DNA of 64,000 bases, taken from positions 16,539 through 80,538 of the forward strand of contig WELB01000108.1 in the NCBI GenBank assembly GCA_009602725.1. The letters are read 5' to 3'. The notes below the pieces were generated by a model, which saw only the letters and a list, made by a program, of their open reading frames with translations, was not told the DNA's origin and made no database searches. Position 1 is the stretch's first letter; every line of letters begins with the position of its first letter. The translations under genes and the position numbers were made by a program. Source of the stretch: Spirogloea muscicola. Lineage: Eukaryota > Streptophyta > Zygnematophyceae > Spirogloeales > Spirogloeaceae. Shown here piece after piece: positions 18,221 through 30,600 of this stretch.

Positions 18221-21200
18221 TCATAGAGCTGGTTTGCATGTGGAGGCTGAGACGGGCTGTTTGTAACCCAGGTAGCAGGTGCCCAAGCCTCCGCAGATGC
18301 GGCCTGGCTGCGTTGCATTGCAAAAGGCTGAGCAGTCCGAGCTTGGCCGCTGGGGACACTGCACGGCCTGGGAGCAGGAGGACGAGCCCGAGGTCCAGCA
18401 GTACTGAGCGCAGTTGTTCTGGATCAGCTCCCACGCCACCAGCTGGCTGCTGTTGAGGGACTTGAAGTAGTTCCCACGCAGGTCGACGACAGGGCTCACT
18501 GGGACGACTGGAATGGAGGGCATGATGGGCAGGCCGCCAGTGAGGAAGTTGTACGAGAGGTCCAGGCTTAGGTAGGAGAAGGCGCCGCCCGCTGCAGCAG
18601 CTGTAAAAGCTTGCGGCACAGAGCCGCAGAGAAGGTTGTGCGAGAGGTCGAGGACGATGAGGGGCAACGAGGCCAGCTCCGCTGGCACGCCGCTTGAGAG
18701 CAAGTTAAAGGACAGGTCCAGGAAGGTGAGGCTCGTCAAGTTGCCAAGGCTTGCAGGGATTGGGCCGGCCAGATTGTTGTTGCTGAGGTCCAGGCGCTGC
18801 AGCGCTGGTAATGAGGCCGAGATGCCTGCCGGCAACGGGCCTGTCAGCCTGTTGTAGCTGACATCCAGCTCGTTTAAAGACGCTGGGAGGCCAGTTGGGT
18901 CGAAGGTGCTCAGCGAGTTGCCTGTAAGGTTGAGCACCAAAAGGCTGGACGGCAGCCTGTTTGGCAGCATGGAGATCATGCAGGACTGGAGGGCGAGGTA
19001 GACCAGGCTGGTGCAGCCACTGAGGTCAGGCAGACTGAAGGCCATGAGCCTGTTCCTGCCGCTTGAAAACTGCTGAAGGCTCGTCAATGATCCCAAGCTC
19101 GCTGGGAAGATGCCTGCAAGCAACAACAGATCGGACCACGACTTGCATCAGTCCGGTGCTCAGTCTGATCAACCATGTCAATGTTCTGTATGATGCATGC
19201 ATTCTGGCAAAGAGGAGCATAGACGCCTGCTGCTTGTAACAAGCCGCAGGAGCAGCAGGCGGCACAAGCTGCCAGTCGAGCTTGTAACATCAGCTTGGTG
19301 TACAATCCATACCATTATTCAATTGATATGTGCTGCTGTAAGTTTATGTCAACAGCACTGCAGCTTTAGCTTCATATATGAAGGCATGCTAAGAGCTCCT
19401 AAGGGGCATACCTGTGAGACTGTTTCCTGAGATGTCAATATCCGTGATGCTGCTTGCAATGCTAGAAAAGTCAGGCACTCCACCGGTGAAGGTGTTGTTG
19501 GAGAGGTCCAAGTGCTGGGGAGGAGATCGAAGATAATGTTACCACGACATCTGAAGGTATAAAGAAGTTCTGACGTGCTTGCACAAAGCATGCCTTAATA
19601 TCATGGGTTTCAGGGGATATCATATCATCCTACCTTCAGGCTCAACAGGCTGTTGAGTGGTGGTATGGTGCCCACCAAGCAATTGCCAGAAAGTTGCAGC
19701 TGCTCCAACTTGGTCAGTCTTGTGAACAATCTGCAGAAGAAGGTTCAGCAAGTCCATTGCATCTACTTCAGTAGAAGCTCAAGGAGCTTGGGCACAAGCA
19801 AGAAACTTGGAGCTGACGAGAAGGACAGTCGCTTCTGAGCCATCCCTGCCTATGTGATATGTGGCTTTGCCAAGCAGCATGGTGGTCGTTGATACAAGCC
19901 CCATGGAATGCTCAAGAATGTGCAGAGCGCCCATGTCTTAAGCGCAGGGCCACGATACTACATTCTGACATGCTTTGATGGAGACGCTCACCCTGTTGGG
20001 AGACTTCCCATGAAGTTGTTACGAGCCATTTTCAGCGTCTTCATGACAAAGAAGAACCCCAATGATGGATCAACACGACCTCCAAAGTCACAGTCATTGA
20101 TATCCAGATACTCAAGTCCGTGGCCATCAGGGGCAAAGTTGCTGGGTAAAGACCCGCCTAATTGCGGATTCTCATGAAGGTCCAGATACGTAAGGCTAGG
20201 CAGCAAGTACATTAAGCCTGTAGGCAAGGAACCATGGAACTGCAGAATACACACACAGAAGAATCAGTATACACATCAAAGGCCTCACGGTGCCAATGTT
20301 TCCAGAGGCACTCTGCACCTTTTACTTGTGGAAAGCTGGAGGACGCAGTGGTGGGGGGTGCGCTTCTGTCTGCTCTCAAGGGTGGCTGTCTTAGGTTAGT
20401 GGGTGACCTGATTGCTTGAAAGGTCCAAAAGCTGCAGCCTTGGTAGGCTGGACTGCACTGGGAACGGCCCTGTGAACTGATTGGGAGTGTTATCCTGGCC
20501 CCTGAGCTTCAAGGTCACCAGCTTCTTCAACCTGCCCAGAGCATCTGACGGTATTGCTCCACTTAGATTGGTGCCCTGTATTGCCAGATAGTTGAGATTG
20601 TTCAGTGCCAGCAGCGGTGCCGCCCGAATGCTTCCAGTGAAGGACTGGCCACTTATGTCCAAGTGAGTCAGCGATCTCAGGGCCCCAAATTTTGCAAATC
20701 CTCCAGTGAAGCCCGTGAGTGTTGTCGTTCCGGAGGAGAGGTCAAGATACTGGAGCACGGTAAGTGAAGCCAAGTCAGGTGGGAGGGGCCCTCCGAGCGC
20801 CGTAGCCCGCAGCTTGAGGGTCACTAGATTTCTGAGCTGCCCGAAGATGCCAGCAGGTATTGCCCCGCTCAAGCTTGTGCCTGGCTTTGAAGAGCAGCAG
20901 ATGCCACAACATCCAATCAGCTAAAGCAGCTCTAAGTCGCCGCAAAGCCAATGCTCAACACTGAGATGCGTGCACTACTCTAGCTTATTCAATTATGTGG
21001 CAGCCAACCTGAATCACCAAGTGCCAGACAATGGTAGATAGAAGTCGATTGTCAAGGGCGCTCGCGACATTGCTCTCCTTGTAGCACTGAAAGCCTCTGA
21101 CAGTCTCTACCACAACAAAGTTGAGCTGAGGCTAACCGCTCAAGTCGAGGTATGTCAGTGACACGGCTGCGCTGAGGTCCGGAAAGGCTCCCGTGAGCTG

Positions 21201-21941
21201 CAGGTTGCCGCTCAGGTCCAGGGTCTGCAGGGCTGTGAGGTCGCCAAGGCCTTGGATGGAGCTGGCAATGAGGCCCATCCCCTGGCCCGGAAGGCTCACG
21301 CCAATCACCCTCTGATTCAACCCCATCGCGTTGCCCGTGTCACAGCTTATGAGACTTCCATAGTTGGTGGAGCTGCAAGGGTCGCTGCATGCATCCAAGG
21401 TAACCGGGGATGAGTGAGTCACACAGACAAGGAGCTACGTATTCTGCTATACCGAGTGGCCAAGGCTATAGCCAGCTGTAGGGCTGTTGACTTGGTTCTT
21501 GCGTTGCATCTCAAAGGGAAGCTTACACACGTCAGGAAGCAGGATAAGGATACGTTTGCTCTTCGGTAGGTCTGCTGAATCCGTGCAGGTCCGGACTTGT
21601 CTGCAGGTGCTATGGGCATGACGGCTAGAAATTGGTAGTTTACACGCTTGTTACAGACGCGTAATCCTAGCGGAGTGCAGCAGTTTTCCGAAGTTTTGTG
21701 CAGGCATGGGAGGGATGAAGGAAGGGCTAAGAGGTCAGTTAAGCACAGTTTCATCTGCAGAAAAGGATGATCCCCACCTGCTCAGGAAGTCCCAACCCTG
21801 GAGAACGCCCTGCGTGTCCACGGCAACGTTGGCAGCGAAGGTCCTCAGCGCGACAACGTCCGCCGGGTATGTGGACGCAGCCACCCCCGCAGCGAGGCAG
21901 GCGCAGCTCAGCAGCGCAGCCAGCAGCCTCGCGGGCGCCAT
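18221..21941 (-). CDS. Secreted LRR protein (receptor-like protein without kinase)
   Basis: Seven exons on the reverse strand with GT-AG junctions and matching phases: 21941-21778, 21384-21137, 20880-20408, 20239-19992, 19730-19634, 19514-19412 and 19113-18221. They give 741 aa. Residues 1-23 (MAPARLLAALLSCACLAAGV AAS) form a signal peptide. An N-terminal LRR cap follows (ALRTFAANV..GW, DPCSSTNYGSLISC). There are then about 15-18 plant-type repeats with L.G.IP spacing, such as LSGAIPAGIFGQLRNLVTLK and LAGPIPASLGNLTSLTFLDL. The tail (~75 aa) is Cys-rich with GGLGTCYLGYK. I see no transmembrane helix and no kinase domain, so the protein is probably secreted or wall-associated. It is transcribed away from the protease gene at 22991 across a ~1-kb shared upstream region. 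The ligand is unknown. Confidence 0.85.
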
Positions 21942-22228
21942 GCCGGCAGCGCAACTCGCCTGCGGCGTGGCTAAGTGGAGTGCATGGACGCAGCGATGGC
22001 TGGAGGTGGCGCTGCTACGGACAGCGCTGGCTGGGCCGCTCGTAGGAGCTGGGGCAGGTCAGGTTGTCGTGGAGGGGGAAGGAGGGGAGGGGGGAGGCGA
22101 GGGGCAGAGGCGGGGCTGGGAGGAAGGGAGGCGGGGGGCCGAGGAGGTGGTGCCCTGGAGGCGGCGGTGGCCGGGAGGGCCGGTGCGCCGGTTGCCGACG
22201 TGTCCCCACCCCCACTCTCCCTCTCGTC

Positions 22229-22387
<159 letters not shown>

Positions 22388-22432
22388 NNNNNNNNNNNNN
22401 NNNNNNNNNNNNNNNNNNNNNNNNNNNNNNNN
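22388..22432. other. Assembly gap (45 N)
   Basis: A run of N adjoining the TC tract; probably a collapsed or unresolved microsatellite. Confidence 0.95.
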
Positions 22433-22990
22433 CCGCGCCGCCCTGCTGGCAGCAGACGTGCGTCGCGACGTGCCGCCGCTGCCGTCAGGCGCCCGGGCGC
22501 GCCGTCACCGGAAAGGCGCGCCGCCACCGGGCGACGGCAGCCGTCACCACCGTCACCCGGCGGCGGTTGCCGTCAACCGGGCACCGCGGTCCCCGGACCG
22601 GGGTTGGGGGGGTGGGGTGCCCGTGGCCCAGCGGTGCCGGTGGGAACGCGACCCCGGCGGCTCCCGCGTGGGCGCCAGGAGGACGCCGCGCGCCGACGCT
22701 GTGGGGCCCAGGGGGGCCGTGGGCCCCACCGGCCGGCCCCCGAGAACGCCGGGGCGGCAGCACGCTGCCCCCCCAAATATAGGGGGGCTCTCTCCGGCGC
22801 CCGCCCGGCGCCGCGTGGCGCCCCCCCCCCCGCCCCCGTCTGGGCCAGACGGCGGGCGAGGCCCCTTTTCCCCCATCTAACCCGCGACGGTGGCGCCCTG
22901 CAGCACCTCCACTGAGCCCCCCCCCCTCACCTTCCTTGGCCTCGCTCCGGCTTGGGCCTCGGCGGCAGTGCCTCGCTGCCGCCTGCCGCC

Positions 22991-25208
22991 ATGGCCCCGC
23001 TCGCCGCCCTCCTCGTCCTCCTGATGGCCGCCGCCGCCGCCGCCGCCAGAGCCTCCGCCGCCGCCTCCACCGTCGCGGGCCCGTCGCTGCTGGAGCTCGT
23101 CACCGACGTCCACGCCCGCCGGGCGCCCGTCGACTTCCAGTCCCCCGATCTGAGGCGCCTCGGCCGCCTCCGGATGTCCCCGCCGTCGCTCCCAGCGGCG
23201 CCGGAGGCCTCCGACGGCTTCCGGTACGCCAGCGTGGAGGCGCCGCCGTCGTGGGACTGGCGCCTGGCCCCCACTCGGTCCCTGACGGCCGTGAAGGGCC
23301 AGGAGGCCGGCTGCGCCGACTGCTGGGCCGTCGTCGCCGCCGACGCCGTCTCGTCGGCGCGGGCCATCGCCGAGGCCCGTGAGGTCGACGACGTCTCCCC
23401 TGAGAGCCTCAACGTGTGCCAAGGCCGGGAGTGCTGCACCGGAGGCTGGCCCGAGCTGGCTCTGGAGGCCATCACCACGGCCAACGCGACGTCCCAGCTC
23501 GCAGCCTGGGAGATCACGCCGGCACGCAACTCTCTCGCTCTGATGCAGGCGGTCTTCGTGCAGGTCCTTGTGCCCTCCTGCCCCGCCCATCTCCTGCTTG
23601 CCTCGTCTCCTGCCTCATGCTCTCCCCAAGAGGCTATTGAGAGGCCAAAGCTCGTGCTTTTAGCTTCTGGGATGGCTGCATGGCTGTTTGCACAACCCAG
23701 TATCCGTTGCACTGCATGGCTGCCTCGCAATTCTGTTCTTAACAGCTCTGTGCAGCATTGCTCAAGTGACAATCTGGGGCGACGCTGACTGACCAACTCT
23801 GCTGTGCTTTTCATGCAGCCTGTTATTGCCTACGTCAGCTCGTCCAACCCTGCTTTCGTCTCCTACACTGGGGGCATCCTTTCTGCGTCAGACTGCCCGG
23901 CGGGCGAGCTTGACCACGCCCTACTGGTGGTGGGCTATGCTGCGGATGTCACAGAGCCGTATTGGGTGGTCAAGAATTCTTGGGGCCCAGAGTGGGGTGA
24001 GGCCGGCTACGCAAAGCTGGCCATGACAGACGGAGATGGGACGTGCGGCATGCTCTCGATGCCGGCTCTCATGGCCATTCACCTTCCTGCCAGAGGCTCA
24101 TGCTCGAGCGCATCCAAGCTCTGCGGTGGGGGCTCTTGCATCACTGTGGAGTCCCAGGAGGCATACACCTGCAACTGCCCGTTGGGCTTTGTTCTTGATG
24201 CAACCAATGCAGCTGCGCCCAAGTGCGTGCCTACCAAGTCCGACGTTCAGGGGCTGGACGCCTCTTCCAGTGCAGGTGAATACCACTCAGAATCTCTGAG
24301 CCACACAAAGTGCTCTACTTGTCTGATGCTTTCTGCCTTCAAGCAGTCTCAGGATACTTCCAGATTTGGCAGGCCGTGCTGCTTGTACCTGTGGTACTGG
24401 CCACTGCCAAAGGGTGCTCATGAGCGTCCAAGTCCTGTGAGCAAGCATTGACCCAGCCTCACGTTGGCAGATGGCCCAGTCACGGAGAATGTCATCGAGC
24501 ACGTGGTTCGGGAGGGGGAGACGTTGGACTCCATTGCTCAGCTCCTAGTGCAGCTCTGCGGCCCAGTTGCATCACCAGAAAACATCCTGTTCTTCAACGA
24601 CGGAGCACCGTACACCACTGGCATGGCTCTGCGGGTGAGCCTTGTTCACGTCTCAGTAGTCACTGCTGCTCATCCAACCCAAAATATCCTCAAAGTTGTA
24701 GTCTTACTGTGACTAGTCATCCATTTTGCGCCATACCTTGCTGACTTGATATGTGGTAGACGTGTCATCATGCCAAGCACATCACTTATTCACATTCATT
24801 TTGTACTTTGCTTGCACCGAACAGCTACCATGCAGGCGTGCAATGGGGAGGTACTGCGGCTGTACCCCAGACACACCGGTCTGTGGATGGACCTCCAAGC
24901 TGTACAGCTCCTTGTGCGATGCAATCTGTAACTACGACACGCCTACGCGGCAGCCAGACTCCAATGGCCAGTGTGATCCTTGCGAGGCAGCTTGTGGGGG
25001 CCGCTGCTACGGAAACATGAGGCAGCCTTACCCGGCCTACTGCGACAATGTTAACCACTACACCCCGTGCCCTTTCCCACCATTTCCGCCAATCACAAGC
25101 AGCTGCACCGACTACCTCCAGGAGTGTCAAACTTGCTGCTGGGGCCTCAGTTATGGATCTTATGCATACAATCAATGCTTCGCAAACTGCAGATCAGGTA
25201 AATGCTAG
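22991..25208 (+). CDS. Secreted papain-type cysteine protease with EGF-like, LysM and Kazal-like modules (short form)
   Basis: Four exons (22991-23563, 23819-24275, 24471-24634, 24825-25208), all GT-AG and in phase, give 525 aa. The start has a strong context (GCCGCCATGG). Residues 1-24 are a signal peptide. The C1A papain domain has catalytic Cys111 (GCADCWAVV), His224 (LDHALLVVGY) and Asn244 (VKNSWGPEWG), with Gln104 as the oxyanion residue. The usual long ERFNIN-type inhibitory propeptide is missing; only ~60 aa precede the mature domain. The YPY..C segment seen in the paralogue (27686-31331) is also absent. Next come a Cys-rich EGF-like stretch (CGGGSCITV..AYTCNCPLGF), one LysM (HVVREGETLDSIAQLL) and a Kazal-like Cys cluster (GRYCGCTPDTPVCG, SLCDAICNY). 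The last ~75 residues (CPFPPFPPITSSCTDYL, CQTCCWGLSYGS) are shared only with the paralogue. It probably acts outside the cell on wall-associated targets; that is inferred from LysM. Confidence 0.85.
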
Positions 25209-26465
25209 ACTCCTTCCCAGAGAGTACATTTGAGGTTCCAATGAAGCTAGTAACAGCCAAGCAACTAAAGTTGCGCTACCCTGTGACGTAATAAGTCACT
25301 CCCCAAGCGAATTGAGAATGTAGATACTCTAGGATTGGAAGGTAGCTAGGTCATACTGGGTAGCGAGAAAGGTATCAGAAGAGGGTCAGCGTGCCAGAAT
25401 TGATCTCTTCAGGAGCTCAGAGGAGCTTCACCTGAAGAAATCAATATGTCACCTGATGCTACAATGGACAGATTGTCAGTGGAAGCGCTGCATTAGCTTA
25501 ATAGCACCAATCAGCCCGCTGCTTTTGTCAAGAAAGATCACCTCCTTTGTCAAGGAAGAGTAGATCATCTTGTGTAATTTTCCTGTGTGAATCAAGACTA
25601 CTTACTTACTCGCTATGAGATGTCTCTCTAGTAGATGCACAGGTTGCTGCAGCTGCTGAGACCAGCAAGAAGAGCGTCTTGTATTCAATGTTTCCCTCGT
25701 CCCTTTCGCCTCTTATAGCATCCTTTTGTCTATGTCAGTGCAGTGCTCTCGAAAATCAGAGCGTCCTAGGCTTCTACTTTACTTGGCAGGGTGGTCGAAT
25801 GTTTGCCAAAGCTCCCAATTAACGGTGGTGACACGTCCACGTGCTGGTCACATGGACTTGTTGCTCGGGATACATGGGCTCAGCTGCTGAAGTGACTGGG
25901 GCTTGTCCATGGGTGGCCCTTTCGCAGCACCTGTGCATGGATATTACACTTTGGAGGGTTCAACACCATAAATTGGCACATGAAGTTGCATGAGAGGCTA
26001 TAGACACCTCATCAGGCCGGCGAATCAAAGAGTGTTCTCTTCCTTGATAATTGTGCAAACTTGAGTCGGCACTTTACGGCTGGGGATTTGGCGTGAGCGC
26101 TTGTGCGTTTTCAGTTGCGCCACTCACTTTCTTAGCAAGAAGAGGACCGCTACAAGCTCTGCCCACCTTTGTTTACGTCGCTTAGCATTTCCAAACATTC
26201 AAGTTTGTACCTTCGCCACTGCGTTAACGTTTAAATGGTGATTTAATTGGTACAAGATGGTCTATGAAAAGATTAGACCGAAGAACGAAATGCTTTGGTA
26301 CATTCTACTTTAAAGAGACGGCAGACACAGCAACCCCAGTCGCACGCAAGATGGAGCTGGAGCTGGCCGGAGAGCCTGCGCCATACTTGTATGTTGTCTT
26401 GGGCTGGCCTCGTCAGCCTGTTTTCCGTTTGAAATTGCAAAAGTGGGTTTTTGAACACCCCAAGA
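25209..26465. other. Intergenic between convergent protease genes, part 1
   Basis: Moderately AT-rich, with no ORF carrying motifs and no LINE-A/B tail. It holds the 3' end of the + protease gene. Confidence 0.4.
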
Positions 26466-26469
26466 GAAC

Positions 26470-26860
26470 GGCAGGCCCGCAAGATTCCGTTGTTAAGGCT
26501 CTATAAGTTATTCTTCAGCAACTTGAAATTGAAGCCTCCTGCTCAGCCCTATGCTTGCTCGAATGCTCGAATGGACGAAACCTTCAGAGGCAGCTGCATA
26601 CAAATAGAAAAAGAAAAGAAAATAAATAAATAGAGAGAAGGCGCACGGGGCGCATGACATGAAAGGGAGGCCAAGCCAATACATTGTTCAGGCAGACAAA
26701 TAGAGGGAATGGCAGGGCCGCAACCAAGAGTCCACTATTAAGGCCGTATGAGCCATCCTTTCAGCACCTTGCATTGGAAGCCTCCCTCTCTCTCGCTCAG
26801 CCTTATGCTGCCCTGAATGGACGGGAGAAAACCTTCAGAGGCAGCTGCATGCTTATAGTT
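26470..26860. repeat. Two diverged direct repeats (~140 bp)
   Basis: 26470-26607 and 26711-26860 share GGCAGG.CCGCAA, TTAAGGC, TTGAAGCCTCC-like words and the ending AACCTTCAGAGGCAGCTGCAT. A repeat C copy (26630-26697) lies between them, so the pair may be two ends of one element or a small tandem duplication. Confidence 0.6.
26630..26697 (-). repeat. Repeat C, copy 4
   Basis: Reverse copy, including the longer 5' part (TGCCTGAACAATGTATTGGC on -). Confidence 0.65.
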
Positions 26861-27685
26861 GCCAGAAGCCAGTACTACCAACAACCTGTTGTGTAAAGGA
26901 GTGTTGTGATCCTGGATGAGTTGCTGCTCTGTGAGATGCAAAACTAAGCCCAACAACCATGTGCGTGTGGGCTTGCTTGTGTATGATGTAAAAGAACCCA
27001 TTCGCAAATACAGAAGCCGGGCTCAGATTCACGCAGAAAGCAGCTGTCGAGATTCTGCGAAGTCAGCCATCCACCTACTAATGGGCCGAAAGGATAGAGC
27101 TCAGTCCCTGATAGCAGCCGATGCACCTCTTGGCTTTGACCACGCATACCTGAGCCGCAAGCTTCCTGAGTGTGGGTCGTCTCAAGTAGCCTGTGTGAGT
27201 ATCACACTGCTACTATGGATGAAGCCATCACCTGCAGCTGTATGCCATCATACGAGCTGCCAATCAATGTTCATCATCGTTGGCAAACGATGGAGTCATC
27301 CACAGGCATTTATCTCTACTGGTCAATGCTCTTCTTGTGGCTTGAGTAGAAGCTGACGAAAGTTCTTGGAATCAAAGTAAAATACATGAATGAAAAAATG
27401 TTGGTAGATGAATCAAAGAATGGCAATTTATGACTGCATTGACATGTGTCAATCATGCAGAAGAATTGTCTGTATGATGCCACATTATTGTGCGGACCCG
27501 AAGTGGTAAGAACGGATTGTTGTCATGATGAGCCTAGGTGGATGCGAAGCTGAGTACTCAACTAGAATTTGAATGGCCAAGAGGCCTCTAGCCAGAGTAT
27601 TAGAGAGAGTCAGGAATGGCTGTTATGAAAGTCAAGGATTGGAGGTTACGAAGTGAAGGCAGATTGTAGTCTGCTTAATTTCCTG
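26861..27685. other. Intergenic between convergent protease genes, part 2
   Basis: No ORF with recognisable motifs. It holds the 3' end of the - protease gene. Confidence 0.4.
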
Positions 27686-30600
27686 CTAACACTTATATTG
27701 CCGACATGCAGCGAAGCACTGATTGAAGGCCAAAGATCCATAGCCAAGGCCCCAGCAGCACTTCTGGCACTCCATAAGATAGTCCGTGCAGGAGCTTGTA
27801 ACGGGGGGAAAGGGAGGAAATGGACAGGGATTCCAGTAGCTCGAGGACTGACAGTAGGCTGGTGCAGTCACATCAGGTGAGCCAAAGCAGTTTCCATTGC
27901 AGCCAGTTGCGCACGCATTGCACATTCCATTGACTGGAGCATACGTTGGCGTGGCATAGTTGCAAATAGCATCACACAGGGACGTGTAGATCTTGCCATC
28001 AAATCCGCATACTGGGGTGCTTGGAGTACAGCCGCAATATCTGCCGATAGGCCAACTGCATGGTACCTGTGTGCATGTCAATGCACATTGAGTGGATCAG
28101 AAGCAGGTGATTGTGCTGCCCGTCAGCCTCCCCTAAGGCACAGCATGCATCTTGGAAAGCTCAGAAAGAAGCATGTAGTGTGCAGGAGTGATTGGGCGAG
28201 GATATGTGGGCCATGGTACTCATTCTGACCTGGAAAAGCGTGCCGTTTAGGAGAGGCGCATTGCAGTTTGCAAGGCCATTCTGGCTGCAGATATATGCGG
28301 GCGAAGCAACAGGTCCACATTGTTGAGCGAATGCCTGAGCAATGGAGTTAAGCGTGTCTCCAGCCTTGACCACGTATGGCACAGTAATAGCATAGTTGGG
28401 GTTGTTTGGAGCCGCTACACAGACTGACATGCCAATCTGGAAATGTGGCCAGTTGCACCGAAGTCCCGGATTGAGTTGCATGAATTGTGTCTGTGTGAGA
28501 TTGTAAGCCATGTAGACCTGCGGGCAAGTATCTCCAAGCTGCATACAAAAAGTGAAAGCAAGGAAATGAATGGCCAGCACATATTGTCTTTTTGGCTTAG
28601 ATTGTAGTTGCACGGGCGTCATGAAAAAGGCATAATCAAGTCATACAGTCACTCATGCACGATCAAGGGTTGATGTCACAGTCTCAAAGACCATACTTGG
28701 ACGCGGTAGGTCATGGAGCAGTTCACTGCTTGTGCTGTTTGGTTCAGGCTTGCGATGCATATGCCCATGTCACTTGTAAGAGGCAGACTGCAGTCCACAG
28801 CAGGATTCAGGGCAGCAAAGGTGGTGGTGTCAAGCTTGTAGAAGCTTTGAATGGCAGCACAAGTGGTCAGACCCGGCAACACCTGTCAAAGATGACAATA
28901 TGCGAAGAACTTCTTAGCATCAGGAGGGTAAGATCTTCCTTGTTGGAGCATCTGTGCCTTATGAGGAATAGAGAGTGCACTGTCTTGCTGGAAATAGCAC
29001 AGAATAGGCTCAGTGAACCTTTTAAACATTTGGACAATGCATTCAGAGAAGGCTGACCTGCACAACTTTCCCGCATGTGATAGGTGTTGCGCTGGTCAAA
29101 GTATTCTTCTGTAGGCAGATCTTTTGGCCCACTAAGAGCTGGTTGCAATTGACCCGGGGATTAATGGCTGCCAGACCCAGCGAGGTCCATGTGGCACTTT
29201 GCTTGACAAAAGTGGTAGCGGAAGCTGTCATGGAGGATGTGGCGGAATCTGTCAAGGAGGAGTCAGTCGCCACAGAGGAGGATTCCACAATGCTTGTGCT
29301 CATGGACGTCATGACAGCTGTGCTAGAGGATGTCGCCCAGGAGTTGCTCAGCCTGGTCAAGGAGAACTTTGATAGTTGAGGATTGAAGTACTGGGTGGCA
29401 CTGAAGGTACGAGTTCCAATTGTCACGCTTGATATTGTCATGTTGCTGCTCTGACTGAAGGAGACAGTCGCTTTTGAGGCGAAGCTGTTGCAGGTATCCT
29501 GTGTTGTGGCTGAATAGAATGCTTGGCATCCGGAACTAATGTTGTCACCGGAGATTGCCAAAATTAGGCCTGCACAGTGTGGGATTGGTGCACTTAATGA
29601 GCTTGGGCCCACACTTACATTTATTGCAACGGGTGACTGAGTGTCCTGCGATTGAAGGGCAAAAGGGCTGACTAATCTTCACTAGGTAGTCTATGATATG
29701 TCAGAAGCTAAAGCCAGGCCTACCTACAGATCAAGGAAAGTCGGGGGGCAAGTTCTCCTATGACTAAAGCTTGCTAGAGTGCTTGTGGTCAAGTTGGCTC
29801 ACCAGGCTGCAGCTGTACTGTGCAATCCAACTGGGAGTTGAGGCTGGTCAACTGTGCAGTGGTCAAACCCACGGCCGACGAGATTGTTGCGCAGGTATCT
29901 CCCAAGAGGACTTGGTAAGTTTGCACGCCACCAATGCCCATGCCAACTACGCACGTGGGGCCTCCATCAGCACGGGAACCGACGACCATGTATGAGGGGC
30001 ATGTGCAGCTGTAAGAGCCATCCACTTGGCTGGTACACAGGCCCTCGCCACAGGGGTTTGGATTGTTGTTGCAGGGATTGCTGTCAACACAGAGCGGCAT
30101 GCTGGGCACGTTGGCATTCAACGAGTAGCCTGCAGGACAACTGCAGGTGTACGCCCCACCCATGAGGGGCTGGCACACTCCGCCACCACAGGGATTGATG
30201 CTTCCGCCACAGGGGTTGAAGGGGTTGATATACAGTGGGTACATTGCTGGCATGAGGCTGATTCCACACTTTCCGGCCCCGTCAGTCATGACAATTCGCA
30301 TGTAGCCGCCCTCACCCCACAGTGTGCCCCAGGTGTTCTTGACGATCCAGTAAGGCTGGCTGACATTGATGGCATAGCCCACGACCAGTACAGCATGGTT
30401 CAGAACGTCAGATGTGCAATTTCCATTGTAGATGCCTCCCTTGTAGCTTTGAAAGTCGAGCGCATCAGCACTGATGTACGCCAGCACCGGCTGCACTCAT
30501 CATGCAAGCGGGAGACCGTTCGATAAGAGTCAACACATCCTGTGTAAGTTCTGTGACACATTTGCAAGAGCCACGTATTGCAGCATCCCAATACAGCAAA

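Noticed and set aside
29569-29671. Alternative start of protease exon 3 at 29569, or a 27-nt mini-exon before it
   Set aside because: Both are phase-compatible, but the longer exon from 29671 stays open and gives a continuous Ser/Pro-rich segment. Transcript data would decide.
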